A stretch of 64,000 nucleotides of DNA from Roseovarius sp. THAF27 (lineage in GTDB: Bacteria > Pseudomonadota > Alphaproteobacteria > Rhodobacterales > Rhodobacteraceae). The notes beneath the pieces were generated by a model. It was not told the origin of the DNA. It worked only from the letters and a program-made list of their open reading frames with translations, and made no database searches. How positions within the stretch are numbered: the first letter of the stretch is position 1; every line of letters starts with the position of its first letter. The DNA lies in contig NZ_CP045393.1 in NCBI RefSeq assembly GCF_009363655.1, forward strand, positions 806,001 to 870,000. Direction: 5' to 3'. Positions 37,205 to 46,421 of the stretch are shown one piece after another. The translations under genes and the position numbers were made by a program.

Positions 37205-38173
37205 TTACACTTTGATGTTCACGAGGGCGCGCATCACGAAGAGGTTCGTGACGAGGAAGAAGCCCACGGCCAGGCAGGCCGGGATGAAATAGGGGTGTTC
37301 CATCGCCTCGTCGTAGTAATCGGGCTTGATCATCTGGATCGCGATCAGCGCCAGGATCGGGAAGGCGGACAGGAACTTGCCGGACCACTTGGCCTCGGCG
37401 GTGATGGCCTTGACACGGCGGAACAGACGGAAGCGGGCGCGGATCACCTTGGCCAGGCCATCGAGGATCTCGGCCAGGTTGCCGCCCGATTGCTGCTGGA
37501 TGGTCACGGCCACGGCGAGAAAGCGCAAGTCCTGCATGTCCAGACGTTCGGCCATGTCCTTGAGCGCCTCGCCCATGTCCCGGCCATAGGCGGCCTCGTC
37601 GGCGATGACGCCGAATTCGGTCGCCAGCGGGTCTGCGACCTCGTTGGCGACGATGGAAATGGCCGAGCTGAACGGGTGGCCGACGCGCAAGGAGCGCACC
37701 ATGAGTTCGATGGCGTCGGGCAGCTGTTCTTCGAGCATTGCCATACGCTTGCTGGCCTTCATGTTGACCCAGACGAAGATACCGCCGACGCCCATCACCA
37801 CCGAAACCAGCGCGCGCACCGGCAGCGCGGTGCTCGTGCCCACCGACAGGCCGATGAACGCGACAAAGCCGCAGGCGACCATCAGCAGCATCAGCTGCTT
37901 GGGCGAAAACGCGATGGCGCCCATCTGCGCCTTGGTGGCGAGGATCGAGTAGAGCGGGATCTTGCGCGCCTTGAGATGCTGTTCCATCTCCTTGCGCAGC
38001 TTTTCCATCACCTCTTCGCGGTTGCCGCCCTTGTCCAGCATCTCCAGCCGGCGGTTCACGCGGTTGTTGAGGCTGATCGAGCGACCGAAGACGGTCAGGT
38101 AAAGACCCTGCACCAGGACCATGATCCCGATGAAGATCAGGCCATAGATGATCGGCTCTGCACTGATAGACAT
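37205..38173 (-). CDS. tadB: Tad pilus platform protein TadB
   Basis: The 322-residue T2SSF-domain protein has an N-terminal helix (about residues 8-27), a pair at about 92-130, and LPDAIELMVRSLRVGHPFSS (about 150-170), the family core motif. QQSGGNLAEILDGLAKVIR and C-terminal helices follow. It is 5 bases downstream of cpaF and cotranscribed. Confidence 0.92.
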   Translation of the reverse strand: MSISAEPIIYGLIFIGIMVLVQGLYLTVFGRSISLNNRVNRRLEMLDKGGNREEVMEKLRKEMEQHLKARKIPLYSILATKAQMGAIAFSPKQLMLLMVACGFVAFIGLSVGTSTALPVRALVSVVMGVGGIFVWVNMKASKRMAMLEEQLPDAIELMVRSLRVGHPFSSAISIVANEVADPLATEFGVIADEAAYGRDMGEALKDMAERLDMQDLRFLAVAVTIQQQSGGNLAEILDGLAKVIRARFRLFRRVKAITAEAKWSGKFLSAFPILALIAIQMIKPDYYDEAMEHPYFIPACLAVGFFLVTNLFVMRALVNIKV

Positions 38174-38178
38174 GGCGT

Positions 38179-39624
<1,446 letters not shown>

Positions 39625-39636
39625 CGGCGTGATCCC

Positions 39637-40875
39637 CTATGCGGCTTTCTCGGCGTCGCTTTGGCCGAGCGCGTGCAGCGAGGCCGCCAGCTTGGCGATT
39701 TCCTTGCGCAGCGGGTTCTTGCCCGCGGCACTGGCCAGCGGCGTGCCGTGATCGCCCGCCTGCATCACCGGCTTGCCGCCATCGGGCAGTTGCACCTCGA
39801 TGCTGATCTCCAGGCTTTCGGCCAGACGCTTGACGCGGCTCTTGCCGTTCAGGTCGGTGAATTTCGGCGCCCGGTTCAGGCAGAAGCGCAGCTTTTCGAT
39901 CGGCAGATCCTCGGACCGCAGCGCCCGCTTCAGACGCAGGGCGTTCTGGGCCGAACGCATGTCAAGCTCGAGCGTGGTGAAATAGATCTGCGCGGAATGC
40001 AGCACGGTTTCGGTCCACTGGACCAGCGTGCTGGGCATGTCGACGATGACGTAGTCGAACTTGGAGCGGGCCAGGTCGAGCACGCGCTGCACGTCCTCGG
40101 ACGTGATCATGTCGAGCGGCAGGATGTCGGTGGGCGCGGTCAGCACCCACAGCTTGTCGTCGAAGGGCACGAGCGCCTGCTTGAAGATATCCTCGTCCAT
40201 CGAGTCGGTGTCGGCCCACATTTCATAGACGACGTCCTTGCGCGGCAGGTCGAGATAGGTGGCGACCGATCCGGTTTGCAGGCCGAGATCCAGGATGCAG
40301 ACGCGCGGCGCGTCGGTCTTGGAGACCGAGGCCAGCTCCCATGCGAGGTTGACCGCCAGCGTCGTGGCGCCGGTGCCGCCCGCGAGGCCCTGGACGGCCA
40401 GCAGGACGCCATCGCCCGGGGCACTGGAGGCGCCGAAGGGCGCGGCGGCGTCGGGCTCTGCCGCGGCGGGATTGCTGTGCAGCCGGTCGATGGCCGCCTG
40501 CAATTCGTTCTCGGGAAGCGGGTAGGGGACGAACTCGTCCGCGCCTTGCCGCAAGAGCTGGTGCAGGGAGGCGGGGCTGACGTCTTCGGCGATGAGAATG
40601 ACCTTGATGCCGCGGGCCTTGGCCAGCGTGATGATCTCGCTCAGCAGGCCGATCTCGTCCTCGTCGGTGGAGTCGATGGCCAGGGCCACGAATTCGAGGC
40701 AGTCGGCCTCGGGTTGGTTGAAGAAGGCCAGCGCCTCGGCGAACCCCAGATCGCCCCAGGCTTCGCCCATCGCGGTTTCCATGTCCTCGATCAACAAGTC
40801 GAAATCCTGCACGTTACGGCTGATGGTACAGGCCGTGATCGGGCTGGATTCTGGTTGTTTTTGCACACTACTCAT
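39637..40875 (-). CDS. cpaE: Tad locus localisation protein CpaE/TadZ
   Basis: The 412-residue product has an atypical receiver-like domain (about residues 15-145), then a ParA/MinD-type P-loop domain with deviant Walker A LAGGTGATTLAVNLA (about 170), where the usual Lys-rich KGGxGKT is changed. VCILDLGLQTG and YVIVDMPSTL follow. TadZ/CpaE proteins place the Tad machine at a cell pole. It starts 248 bases upstream of the terminator that follows the OmpA gene, so it may have its own promoter in 40876-41045. Confidence 0.9.
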   Translation of the reverse strand: MSSVQKQPESSPITACTISRNVQDFDLLIEDMETAMGEAWGDLGFAEALAFFNQPEADCLEFVALAIDSTDEDEIGLLSEIITLAKARGIKVILIAEDVSPASLHQLLRQGADEFVPYPLPENELQAAIDRLHSNPAAAEPDAAAPFGASSAPGDGVLLAVQGLAGGTGATTLAVNLAWELASVSKTDAPRVCILDLGLQTGSVATYLDLPRKDVVYEMWADTDSMDEDIFKQALVPFDDKLWVLTAPTDILPLDMITSEDVQRVLDLARSKFDYVIVDMPSTLVQWTETVLHSAQIYFTTLELDMRSAQNALRLKRALRSEDLPIEKLRFCLNRAPKFTDLNGKSRVKRLAESLEISIEVQLPDGGKPVMQAGDHGTPLASAAGKNPLRKEIAKLAASLHALGQSDAEKAA

Positions 40876-41044
40876 CTGTGGTCGGCCCCATGTTTGTCGC
40901 GACGTCGTTGCGCCCGAAACCGTTAGTCTTCAGGCGGTTGGACCCTGCGCAAAGACGCATGGACCCAGTGCCATGCTCGTAAACTGCTTGAAAATGTAGG
41001 CGATAATGGGGCCAAAAGATCGTAATTGTGCGATATCTCAGGAC

Positions 41045-41081
41045 AAAAAAAACCCGCCCAACGGATTGTTTCGGGCGGGTT
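41045..41081 (-). terminator. Rho-independent terminator after the OmpA-like lipoprotein gene
   Basis: Read leftward: AACCCGCCC stem arm (41073-41081), loop of 13 bases, complementary arm (41051-41059), then a run of T (complement of the A-run at 41045-41052). It should end or attenuate the flp-cpaBC-ompA transcript before cpaE. Confidence 0.88.
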
Positions 41082-41123
41082 CTTCAGGTGGCCCGACCAT
41101 TGGCCGGACAGGGAGAATTCAGG

Positions 41124-41792
41124 TCATTCTTCGCTACCGCTGGTGACTTGCCCGCCTTCCTCGACCATGATCAGGGTCGAGCGCGGTGCGGCGCTTTCGA
41201 CATATTCGCGATAGACCACTTCGGCATATTTGCCGTCCATGACGATGGGATGCGACGCGACAAAGCCCGTCACCTCGGTCACGGTGCGGCGGTTGCGGCG
41301 TTCGCGGCCCTGGGTGACGACCAGCGGCTGTGCCTCGCCGAAGGAAACGACGGCTTCGAGCCGGCTGCGGCTGATGCCCTGGGCCACCAGGTAGTTGACC
41401 ACGGCGTTGGCGCGTCGCTGTCCGAGGTTCTTGTTGTAACCGGCGGACCCGACAAGGTCGGTATGGCCGTAGACCCGGAAGCGGACCTCGGGGAATTGCC
41501 GGATCCAGCGGGCCTGTTCGCGCAGCGTGTCACGGGCGCCGGCATCCAGCTCGGCACTGTTGAACGCGAAGTTCACGGTGCTCAGAACCTCGTTCGAAAA
41601 GCGGTTGGCAAGGTCGTAGACATAGCCTTTCTCGCCCCGCATCACCAACTGGTTGTGCATGTTGGCGTTGCCGAAATTGCCGCCGTCCACCACCCCTCCG
41701 GCTTCGCCGAAATAGGATTTGTAGACCTCTCCTTGCTGGGAACACCCGGCGAGGGCGAGAACCGATGCGGTAATCAGAAGATTATATTTCAT
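41124..41792 (-). CDS. OmpA-family lipoprotein in the Tad locus
   Basis: The 222-residue product has a lipoprotein signal (lipobox LALAGC, Cys about 17). A linker precedes an OmpA-type peptidoglycan-binding domain (about 75-170): VNFAFNSAELDAGARDTL, VYGHTDLVGSAGYNKNLGQR and RRNRRTVTEVTG. A 45-residue tail follows. It occupies the place where other Tad loci carry CpaD/RcpB, so it may anchor the secretin to the wall; that role is inferred. The ATG at 41792 is chosen for the lipoprotein signal. Confidence 0.87.
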   Translation of the reverse strand: MKYNLLITASVLALAGCSQQGEVYKSYFGEAGGVVDGGNFGNANMHNQLVMRGEKGYVYDLANRFSNEVLSTVNFAFNSAELDAGARDTLREQARWIRQFPEVRFRVYGHTDLVGSAGYNKNLGQRRANAVVNYLVAQGISRSRLEAVVSFGEAQPLVVTQGRERRNRRTVTEVTGFVASHPIVMDGKYAEVVYREYVESAAPRSTLIMVEEGGQVTSGSEE

Positions 41793-41806
41793 GGCCTCGT
41801 CTCTCC

Positions 41807-43228
41807 TCAGTCCATCACGTAGCCGTAGGACCCGTTGAAATCCTGCCGGGCGACTTCGCCGGTCGATCCGCGCGACTCCCGCACGTCCTTGGCCACGCGG
41901 CCATTCAGGAACAGGTCCTTTTCGGTCGGCAATTTGACCCGGTCGGTCGGCAGGGCCAGGACCGTGCCGCTGGTCGGGGTCACAAGATGCGCGGTCACGA
42001 TGATCACCAGTTCGGTCTGGGCGCGCTCGTATTCCGCGCTGCGGAACAGGGCGCCAAGAACCGGGATATCGCCCAGCCACGGGATCTGGCCCGCATTGTC
42101 GCGGAAGTCGTCCTGCAGCAGGCCGGCGATGGCAAAGCTTTGCCCGTCGCGCATCACCACCGTGGTCGACGCGTCGCGGCGGCGGAAGGCGGCCACGTTC
42201 AGACCGTCGGCCTGGATGCCGTTGGCGGGGTCCAGCGAGGAGACCGCCGCGGCCATTTCCAGGTTGATGACCTCGTCGTCCAGAACGCGCGGGGTAAAGT
42301 TGAGCTCGACGCCGAAGGGCTTGAACTCGATCGTGGTGGTGCCGTTATCCTGGGCCACCGGGATCGGGAATTCGCCACCGGCGAGGAACTTGGCCTCCTG
42401 GCCCGAAAGGGCGGTCAGGTTGGGTTCCGCGAGGGTGCGCACGACGCCTTTTTCTTCCAATGCTTCCAACAGGATACCGACCTCGGTCGAGCCGATGTCG
42501 AAGCCGATGGCAAGCGCGCCGAAGTTGTTCTGCACCGACGGGATCGCCCCGGCCAGCGTGCCGATGACACCGCCTTGGGTGTTGGTGGTGCCGGTGCCGC
42601 CGATAAAGCCCGCGCTGCCTGCCGAGCGCGCGTCCAGCGACAGCGACGTGCCCAGCGCCTTGGACACGGTGCGCTGCATCTCGGCAAAGCGGACCTTCAG
42701 CATGACCTGCTGCTTGCCCGAGACCGACATCAGGTTCGACACGCGTTCGGGCGCGTAGCGGTTCGCCAGTTCCAGCGCGCGGTCCATCTTGCTGGCGCTG
42801 GTGACGGTGCCCGACAGTACGATGCCGTCATTGGCAGAGCGCACCTCGATCTTTTCGCCGGGCATGATCTGTTGCAGCCGCTCCTTGAACTCCGAGATGT
42901 CCGGGCTGACATGCACCTCCACGTTTGTGATCAGCCGGCCGGTGGCGTCGAGAAGGGTCAGGGTGGTGCGCCCCGGCGCCTTGCCGAGGACATAGACGGT
43001 ACGGTCCGACAGGGTAGAGAAGTCCGCGATGGACGGGTTCGCGATGCTCAGCTCCGCAAACGGCGTGTCGCTTTCGATCACGACGGCCCGGTTCATCGGA
43101 ATGCTCAGATCACGGTTCGCGCCCTTCTGGATCACCGTGATGTTGTCAGCCATCGCCATGTCGGCGACAGGGGAAAACACGACAGCCAGCCCGACAAGGG
43201 CGGCCTTGAATACGCTCGATTTTATCAT
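41807..43228 (-). CDS. cpaC: Tad pilus secretin CpaC/RcpA
   Basis: The 473-residue outer-membrane secretin has a signal peptide (cleavage near AMAD, about residue 27), a BON-like N-domain with VRSANDGIVLSGTVTSASKM, and the secretin barrel core GGEFPIPVAQDNG, FGVELNFTPRVLDDEVINL and IPWLGDIPVLGALFRS. It forms the pore through which the Flp fibre exits. The ATG at 43228 is preceded by GCAGG. Confidence 0.94.
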   Translation of the reverse strand: MIKSSVFKAALVGLAVVFSPVADMAMADNITVIQKGANRDLSIPMNRAVVIESDTPFAELSIANPSIADFSTLSDRTVYVLGKAPGRTTLTLLDATGRLITNVEVHVSPDISEFKERLQQIMPGEKIEVRSANDGIVLSGTVTSASKMDRALELANRYAPERVSNLMSVSGKQQVMLKVRFAEMQRTVSKALGTSLSLDARSAGSAGFIGGTGTTNTQGGVIGTLAGAIPSVQNNFGALAIGFDIGSTEVGILLEALEEKGVVRTLAEPNLTALSGQEAKFLAGGEFPIPVAQDNGTTTIEFKPFGVELNFTPRVLDDEVINLEMAAAVSSLDPANGIQADGLNVAAFRRRDASTTVVMRDGQSFAIAGLLQDDFRDNAGQIPWLGDIPVLGALFRSAEYERAQTELVIIVTAHLVTPTSGTVLALPTDRVKLPTEKDLFLNGRVAKDVRESRGSTGEVARQDFNGSYGYVMD

Positions 43229-43378
43229 GTGACCTGCCTTTCCGATCACGCCTCATTTGTCGGGTCTTTTCGCCCGGAATTGACAGGACTGTGGGCCAAT
43301 TCGAAAATTTTTTCAAGAATCAACCACTTTCGACGCGCTGTTGCTGTGGATTTTGGGGGACAGTTGCCCGAAAGAAAC

Positions 43379-43404
43379 GAGGCGCCCTGTGGTGGGGGCG
43401 CCTC
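43379..43404 (-). terminator. Stem-loop after cpaB
   Basis: GAGGCGCCC (43379-43387) pairs perfectly with GGGCGCCTC (43396-43404). Read leftward it is followed by a GTTTCTTT stretch. It is a probable terminator or attenuator between cpaB and the secretin gene and may set their relative output. Confidence 0.65.
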
Positions 43405-43427
43405 GCATACACAAGATGTAGTGCGGA

Positions 43428-44300
43428 TCAGTTGGTCGCGCAGGGGATCGGGGTCGAGATCACCTCGCCGCCGCGGCGGGTCTTGATGGTGCAGATCTCT
43501 TTCTGGACCTGCGGCGCGGGGGCGGCGGCGGCCTCGATCCCCAGAAGCATGTTCTGGTCGACCTCGATCGCCTCGGCCACGGTTTCGTCGTCGGCGCCGA
43601 CCAGCGACAGCGACAGGCTGCCGGTGGATTGCGCCTGCGCGAGCGCGGCGACCTGCTGCGGCTTGATGGCAACGGTGACGGTGCGGGCGATGATCGCCTC
43701 GGTGGTGTCGCCGTTCGCCACCTGGTCCACGGCAATCAGGCGCACGCCGGTTTCGATCAGCTTCGTGACCTCGCTGCCGCCGCGACGGCCGTCGATACCT
43801 GCGGCGGTGCCCACGTTGCCGGTCCAGTAGATGTCGACGCGGTCGCCGGGACGCAGGAAGCCGGACACGCCGCTGGACACGTCGACCTCGATTGCGAAGG
43901 CGCGCATCCCGCGCGTGAGCTGCGAGGTGATGCCGGCATCCTCGCCCGGTCCGGTGACCTTGACGTCCAGGATCGCTTCCATCGGTTCCATGGTGCGCAG
44001 GACCGTGCGCGGCTCGTCCTCGCCCTCGGGGAAGAGGTCTTCCTCGGCGGAATAGGTGCCCTCGGGCAGCGAATTCACCGGATACGCCACAAGCGACACG
44101 TGGTCCATCAGCAGGCGCTGGCCGTATTCCAGTTTCTGCTTGGCGACGTAGACCTCGACCGTTTCAAAGGCCGGGGCGCTCTTGGCGCGTTCCTGTTCAA
44201 GCTGGGCCTGGTAGCCCTGGATGTAATTCTTGGCCATGAAGACGGCAAATCCTGCCAGACCGAGGCCAAGAATGAGTACAAGTCCAAACACCAAACGCAT
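43428..44300 (-). CDS. cpaB: Flp pilus assembly protein CpaB/RcpC
   Basis: The 290-residue product has an N-terminal membrane helix (about residues 5-24), then SAF-type and RcpC domains: VEVYVAKQKLEYGQRLLMDH (about 44-63), GMRAFAIEVDVSSGVSGFLR and the motif PGDRVDIYWTG (about 145-155). It sits in the periplasm and is thought to couple the secretin to the wall. AAGGA lies 7 bases before the ATG at 44300. Confidence 0.92.
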   Translation of the reverse strand: MRLVFGLVLILGLGLAGFAVFMAKNYIQGYQAQLEQERAKSAPAFETVEVYVAKQKLEYGQRLLMDHVSLVAYPVNSLPEGTYSAEEDLFPEGEDEPRTVLRTMEPMEAILDVKVTGPGEDAGITSQLTRGMRAFAIEVDVSSGVSGFLRPGDRVDIYWTGNVGTAAGIDGRRGGSEVTKLIETGVRLIAVDQVANGDTTEAIIARTVTVAIKPQQVAALAQAQSTGSLSLSLVGADDETVAEAIEVDQNMLLGIEAAAAPAPQVQKEICTIKTRRGGEVISTPIPCATN

Positions 44301-44630
44301 GGCGTGTCCTTTCGAATTCAACTGCTCACTGGCACACTGGTTGCGCCTTACCGTTCAGACTTACGATGGAAATGTGGCGAAATAACGGGGTGGGTGTGGT
44401 GCTTTGGTGAAGGCCCGTGCCGGGCGCGCGAAGGGGGGCAAGGTGCCGCGGCGCCCTGACCGCAAGGCCGGAGGCCGGGACTGCATGGCGCGCGATCGCA
44501 ATCGGCCGCGGCGCTTTGCGCGGGGTGCGGCTCGCGGTGCCGAAACGGACTGCGCGGGCCTTGCCGGACCCCGGTGGATGGCCGGGTGCGCATTACCGCG
44601 TGCGGTGACCCCGGCAAAGGCGGGGCAGGG
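44301..44630. other. Non-coding stretch between flp2 and cpaB
   Basis: These 330 bases are GC-rich and contain no credible gene; the open frames on the plus strand lack ribosome binding sites and similarity. It holds a CCCGG/CCGGG inverted repeat (44570-44586), the GTGACCC/GGGTCAC stem (44605-44634) and a plus-strand sigma-54-like string (44330-44345). Confidence 0.6.
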
Positions 44631-44634
44631 TCAC
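44605..44634 (-). terminator. Hairpin overlapping the flp2 stop codon
   Basis: GTGACCC (44605-44611) and GGGTCAC (44628-44634) flank an inner GC-rich stem. The right arm contains the flp2 stop. No T-tract follows, so it may protect or attenuate rather than terminate. Confidence 0.4.
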
Positions 44635-44819
44635 TCGGCGTCGTTGACGGACGTGGCCGAGACCGCGGTCGAGATACTGGTCGATGCCGACGTGACACCG
44701 CTGTTCACCGTGGCGCCGAGCCCGCCGGCCAGCACGGCCAGGCCTGCGGTCAGCACGACCCAGTCAACCGTGATCGCGCCATCCTCACGCTTGAGGAAAT
44801 GTCGTATGCTCTGGATCAT
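44631..44819 (-). CDS. Flp-type pilin, second copy
   Basis: The 62-residue prepilin has a short basic leader MIQSIRHFLKREDG, predicted cleavage after Gly14, then the hydrophobic helix AITVDWVVLTAGLAVLAGG and a Ser/Thr-rich tail. Position 5 is Asp and 6 is Trp instead of the Glu-Tyr of classical Flp pilins. GAAGG precedes the ATG at 44819. It is separated from flp1 by a terminator. Confidence 0.85.
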   Translation of the reverse strand: MIQSIRHFLKREDGAITVDWVVLTAGLAVLAGGLGATVNSGVTSASTSISTAVSATSVNDAE

Positions 44820-44963
44820 GTAATCACCTTCTGGGGCATGTTGGGTTGCGCCTTGCATAGCAGCCGAACGCGGCAGCATTTGGGCATTTTGAAAGATTTC
44901 CAGGGCGCATCCTGAAAATAAATTGATGATTTTACGGGAAAATAACCCTGCCCCCAGACAGGC

Positions 44964-44995
44964 AAAAGGCCGCGGTCCGGGTGGACCGCGGCCTT
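44964..44995 (-). terminator. Rho-independent terminator after flp1
   Basis: Perfect 13-base stem (AAGGCCGCGGTCC, 44966-44978, with 44983-44995) and 4-base loop, ending in TTTT on the minus strand. It lies directly after the first pilin gene, so most transcripts should stop there, giving excess major pilin. Confidence 0.9.
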
Positions 44996-45014
44996 ATCGC
45001 ACAGTGCGGATACC

Positions 45015-45209
45015 TTACTTGGTGCCCGCGCCGACGTTGTCTGCGGAGTCGACTCCGGTGACGATTTTGCTGGCCAGGCCGTTCACGCCACCGGACACGG
45101 TGGAAACGCCTGCAACGCCCAGGCCGACGACGGCTGCGGTCAGCACGACCCAGTCAACAGTCACGGCACCTTCTTCGTCTTTGCGGAATTTTTTGATGAA
45201 TTTGATCAT
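45015..45209 (-). CDS. flp: Flp-type major pilin
   Basis: The 64-residue prepilin has leader MIKFIKKFRKDEEG, cleavage predicted after Gly14, then AVTVDWVVLTAAVVGLGVAG. Asp5-Trp6 replaces Glu-Tyr, as in the second copy. The tail is Gly/Val-rich. GGAGGGACC lies close before the ATG (45209). It is first in the locus, with a strong terminator after it and an AT-rich upstream region, consistent with the major pilin. Confidence 0.88.
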   Translation of the reverse strand: MIKFIKKFRKDEEGAVTVDWVVLTAAVVGLGVAGVSTVSGGVNGLASKIVTGVDSADNVGAGTK

Positions 45210-45569
45210 GGTTGGTCCCTCCAAAGGATCAGTTTTACTCAGGTTGCAACCGCTAGCAGTTGAGTGGGCCGCCTCTCTCTTTGGCCCGCTGCGTTGCGGT
45301 ATGAGCAGCATATAGCCGTCCGACTGCGGCAGGATTTGGGCGGCTTTCGAGCGATTTTGGAGACCGTTAACTTTTTTGCCGCGGAGGGTATTAAGCTATT
45401 GATTTTGAATAATTAAAAAAGGTTAAATTTTTTCGGCTTATTGCTTTCGCCCGTCATTTCGGTGCGAAACGCCGGCGTCGGTGTTCGTCAACACTCAACA
45501 ATTATGGGCAAACTTGCCGATTGATGGCATACTAGCAAGAAAACCAACCGAGGCAGAGCAGGCCCGATC
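45210..45569. other. Divergent regulatory region between flp and the transglycosylase gene
   Basis: These 360 bases hold no gene. Bases about 45361-45440 are strikingly AT-rich for this genome, with TTAA strings at 45413, 45423 and others, suitable for promoters in both directions. I cannot assign exact -35/-10 elements. TTAA-N6-TTAA at 45413-45426 is one base short of a CtrA site. Confidence 0.6.
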
Positions 45570-46412
45570 ATGCGATTCACGAGATTTCTCGCCCTTGGCG
45601 TTGCCTTGGCGTGCGCGCTTCCCGTCCACGCGGGGGATCCGCCGCCGTTTCCCGAGTTCACCTTCAAGAAAGGCAAGCCGCCCAAGAAAGGCGGCGGCAA
45701 GCTGATCACGGTGCAGATCGACCCCGAGGACCAGGCGCATCTGAAGCCCAGGGCCAAGGACAGCGACGCAGGCGCCGACTCGGGCACGGTCGATATTCCC
45801 GTCGTGCCCAGCGTGACGGCGGCCTATGGCTGGTTCTGGACGAAAGTCCCGACCGACGACACGGCCAGCGGGCCGGACCGGCTGCGCCTCGCGTTCGAGA
45901 CCCTGCGCGACGGGCCGGGCGGGGCGTCGGTCAAGGGACCGAGGTTGCAGCATATGCAGGAGATCGCCCGCGCCCACGGCGCCGACATCCTGCGCGCCAC
46001 GATCGGAACCGAGGTGTCGCCGGCGCTGGTGCTGGCGGTGATCTCTGTTGAATCGGGCGGACGGACGGATGCGGTCAGCGGGGCCGGGGCGCAGGGGCTG
46101 ATGCAGCTCATACCGGCCACGGCGCAACGCTTCGGCGTCAGCGACTCGATGCTGGCGGGGCAGAACATCAAGGGCGGGGTGGCCTACCTCGACTGGCTGA
46201 TGAAGGAGTTTCGCGGCGACGCGGTGCTGGCGCTGGCGGGCTACAACGCCGGCGAGAACGCGGTCAAGAAGCACGCGGGCGTCCCGCCCTATGCCGAAAC
46301 GCGCGACTACGTGCCCAAGGTGCTGGCAGCCTTCCAGGTGGCCAGCGGCCTTTGCAAGACCCGGCCGGAGCTGATCACCGACGCCTGTGCGCTGACGCTG
46401 GCGTCTTACTAA
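45570..46412 (+). CDS. Lytic transglycosylase (SLT family)
   Basis: The 280-residue periplasmic protein has a signal peptide (cleavage near PVHAG, about residue 21), a basic Lys/Gly-rich segment (TFKKGKPPKKGGGK), then an SLT domain. The catalytic Glu is in ISVESGGRTDAVSGAGAQG (about residue 157), with GLMQLIPATAQRFGV and ALAGYNAGENAVKK following. It cleaves peptidoglycan. It is divergent from the Tad locus and may open the wall for the pilus, but it could equally serve general turnover. Confidence 0.9.
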   Translation: MRFTRFLALGVALACALPVHAGDPPPFPEFTFKKGKPPKKGGGKLITVQIDPEDQAHLKPRAKDSDAGADSGTVDIPVVPSVTAAYGWFWTKVPTDDTASGPDRLRLAFETLRDGPGGASVKGPRLQHMQEIARAHGADILRATIGTEVSPALVLAVISVESGGRTDAVSGAGAQGLMQLIPATAQRFGVSDSMLAGQNIKGGVAYLDWLMKEFRGDAVLALAGYNAGENAVKKHAGVPPYAETRDYVPKVLAAFQVASGLCKTRPELITDACALTLASY

Positions 46413-46421
46413 GGGACGCGG

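Noticed and set aside
44404..44823. Plus-strand open frame of 139 codons between flp2 and cpaB
   Set aside because: No ribosome binding site, Arg/Gly-rich composition, and it runs antisense through the second pilin gene.
45413..45426. TTAA repeats upstream of flp as a CtrA site
   Set aside because: The two TTAA half-sites are 6, not 7, bases apart, and the whole region is AT-rich, so the match is not convincing.
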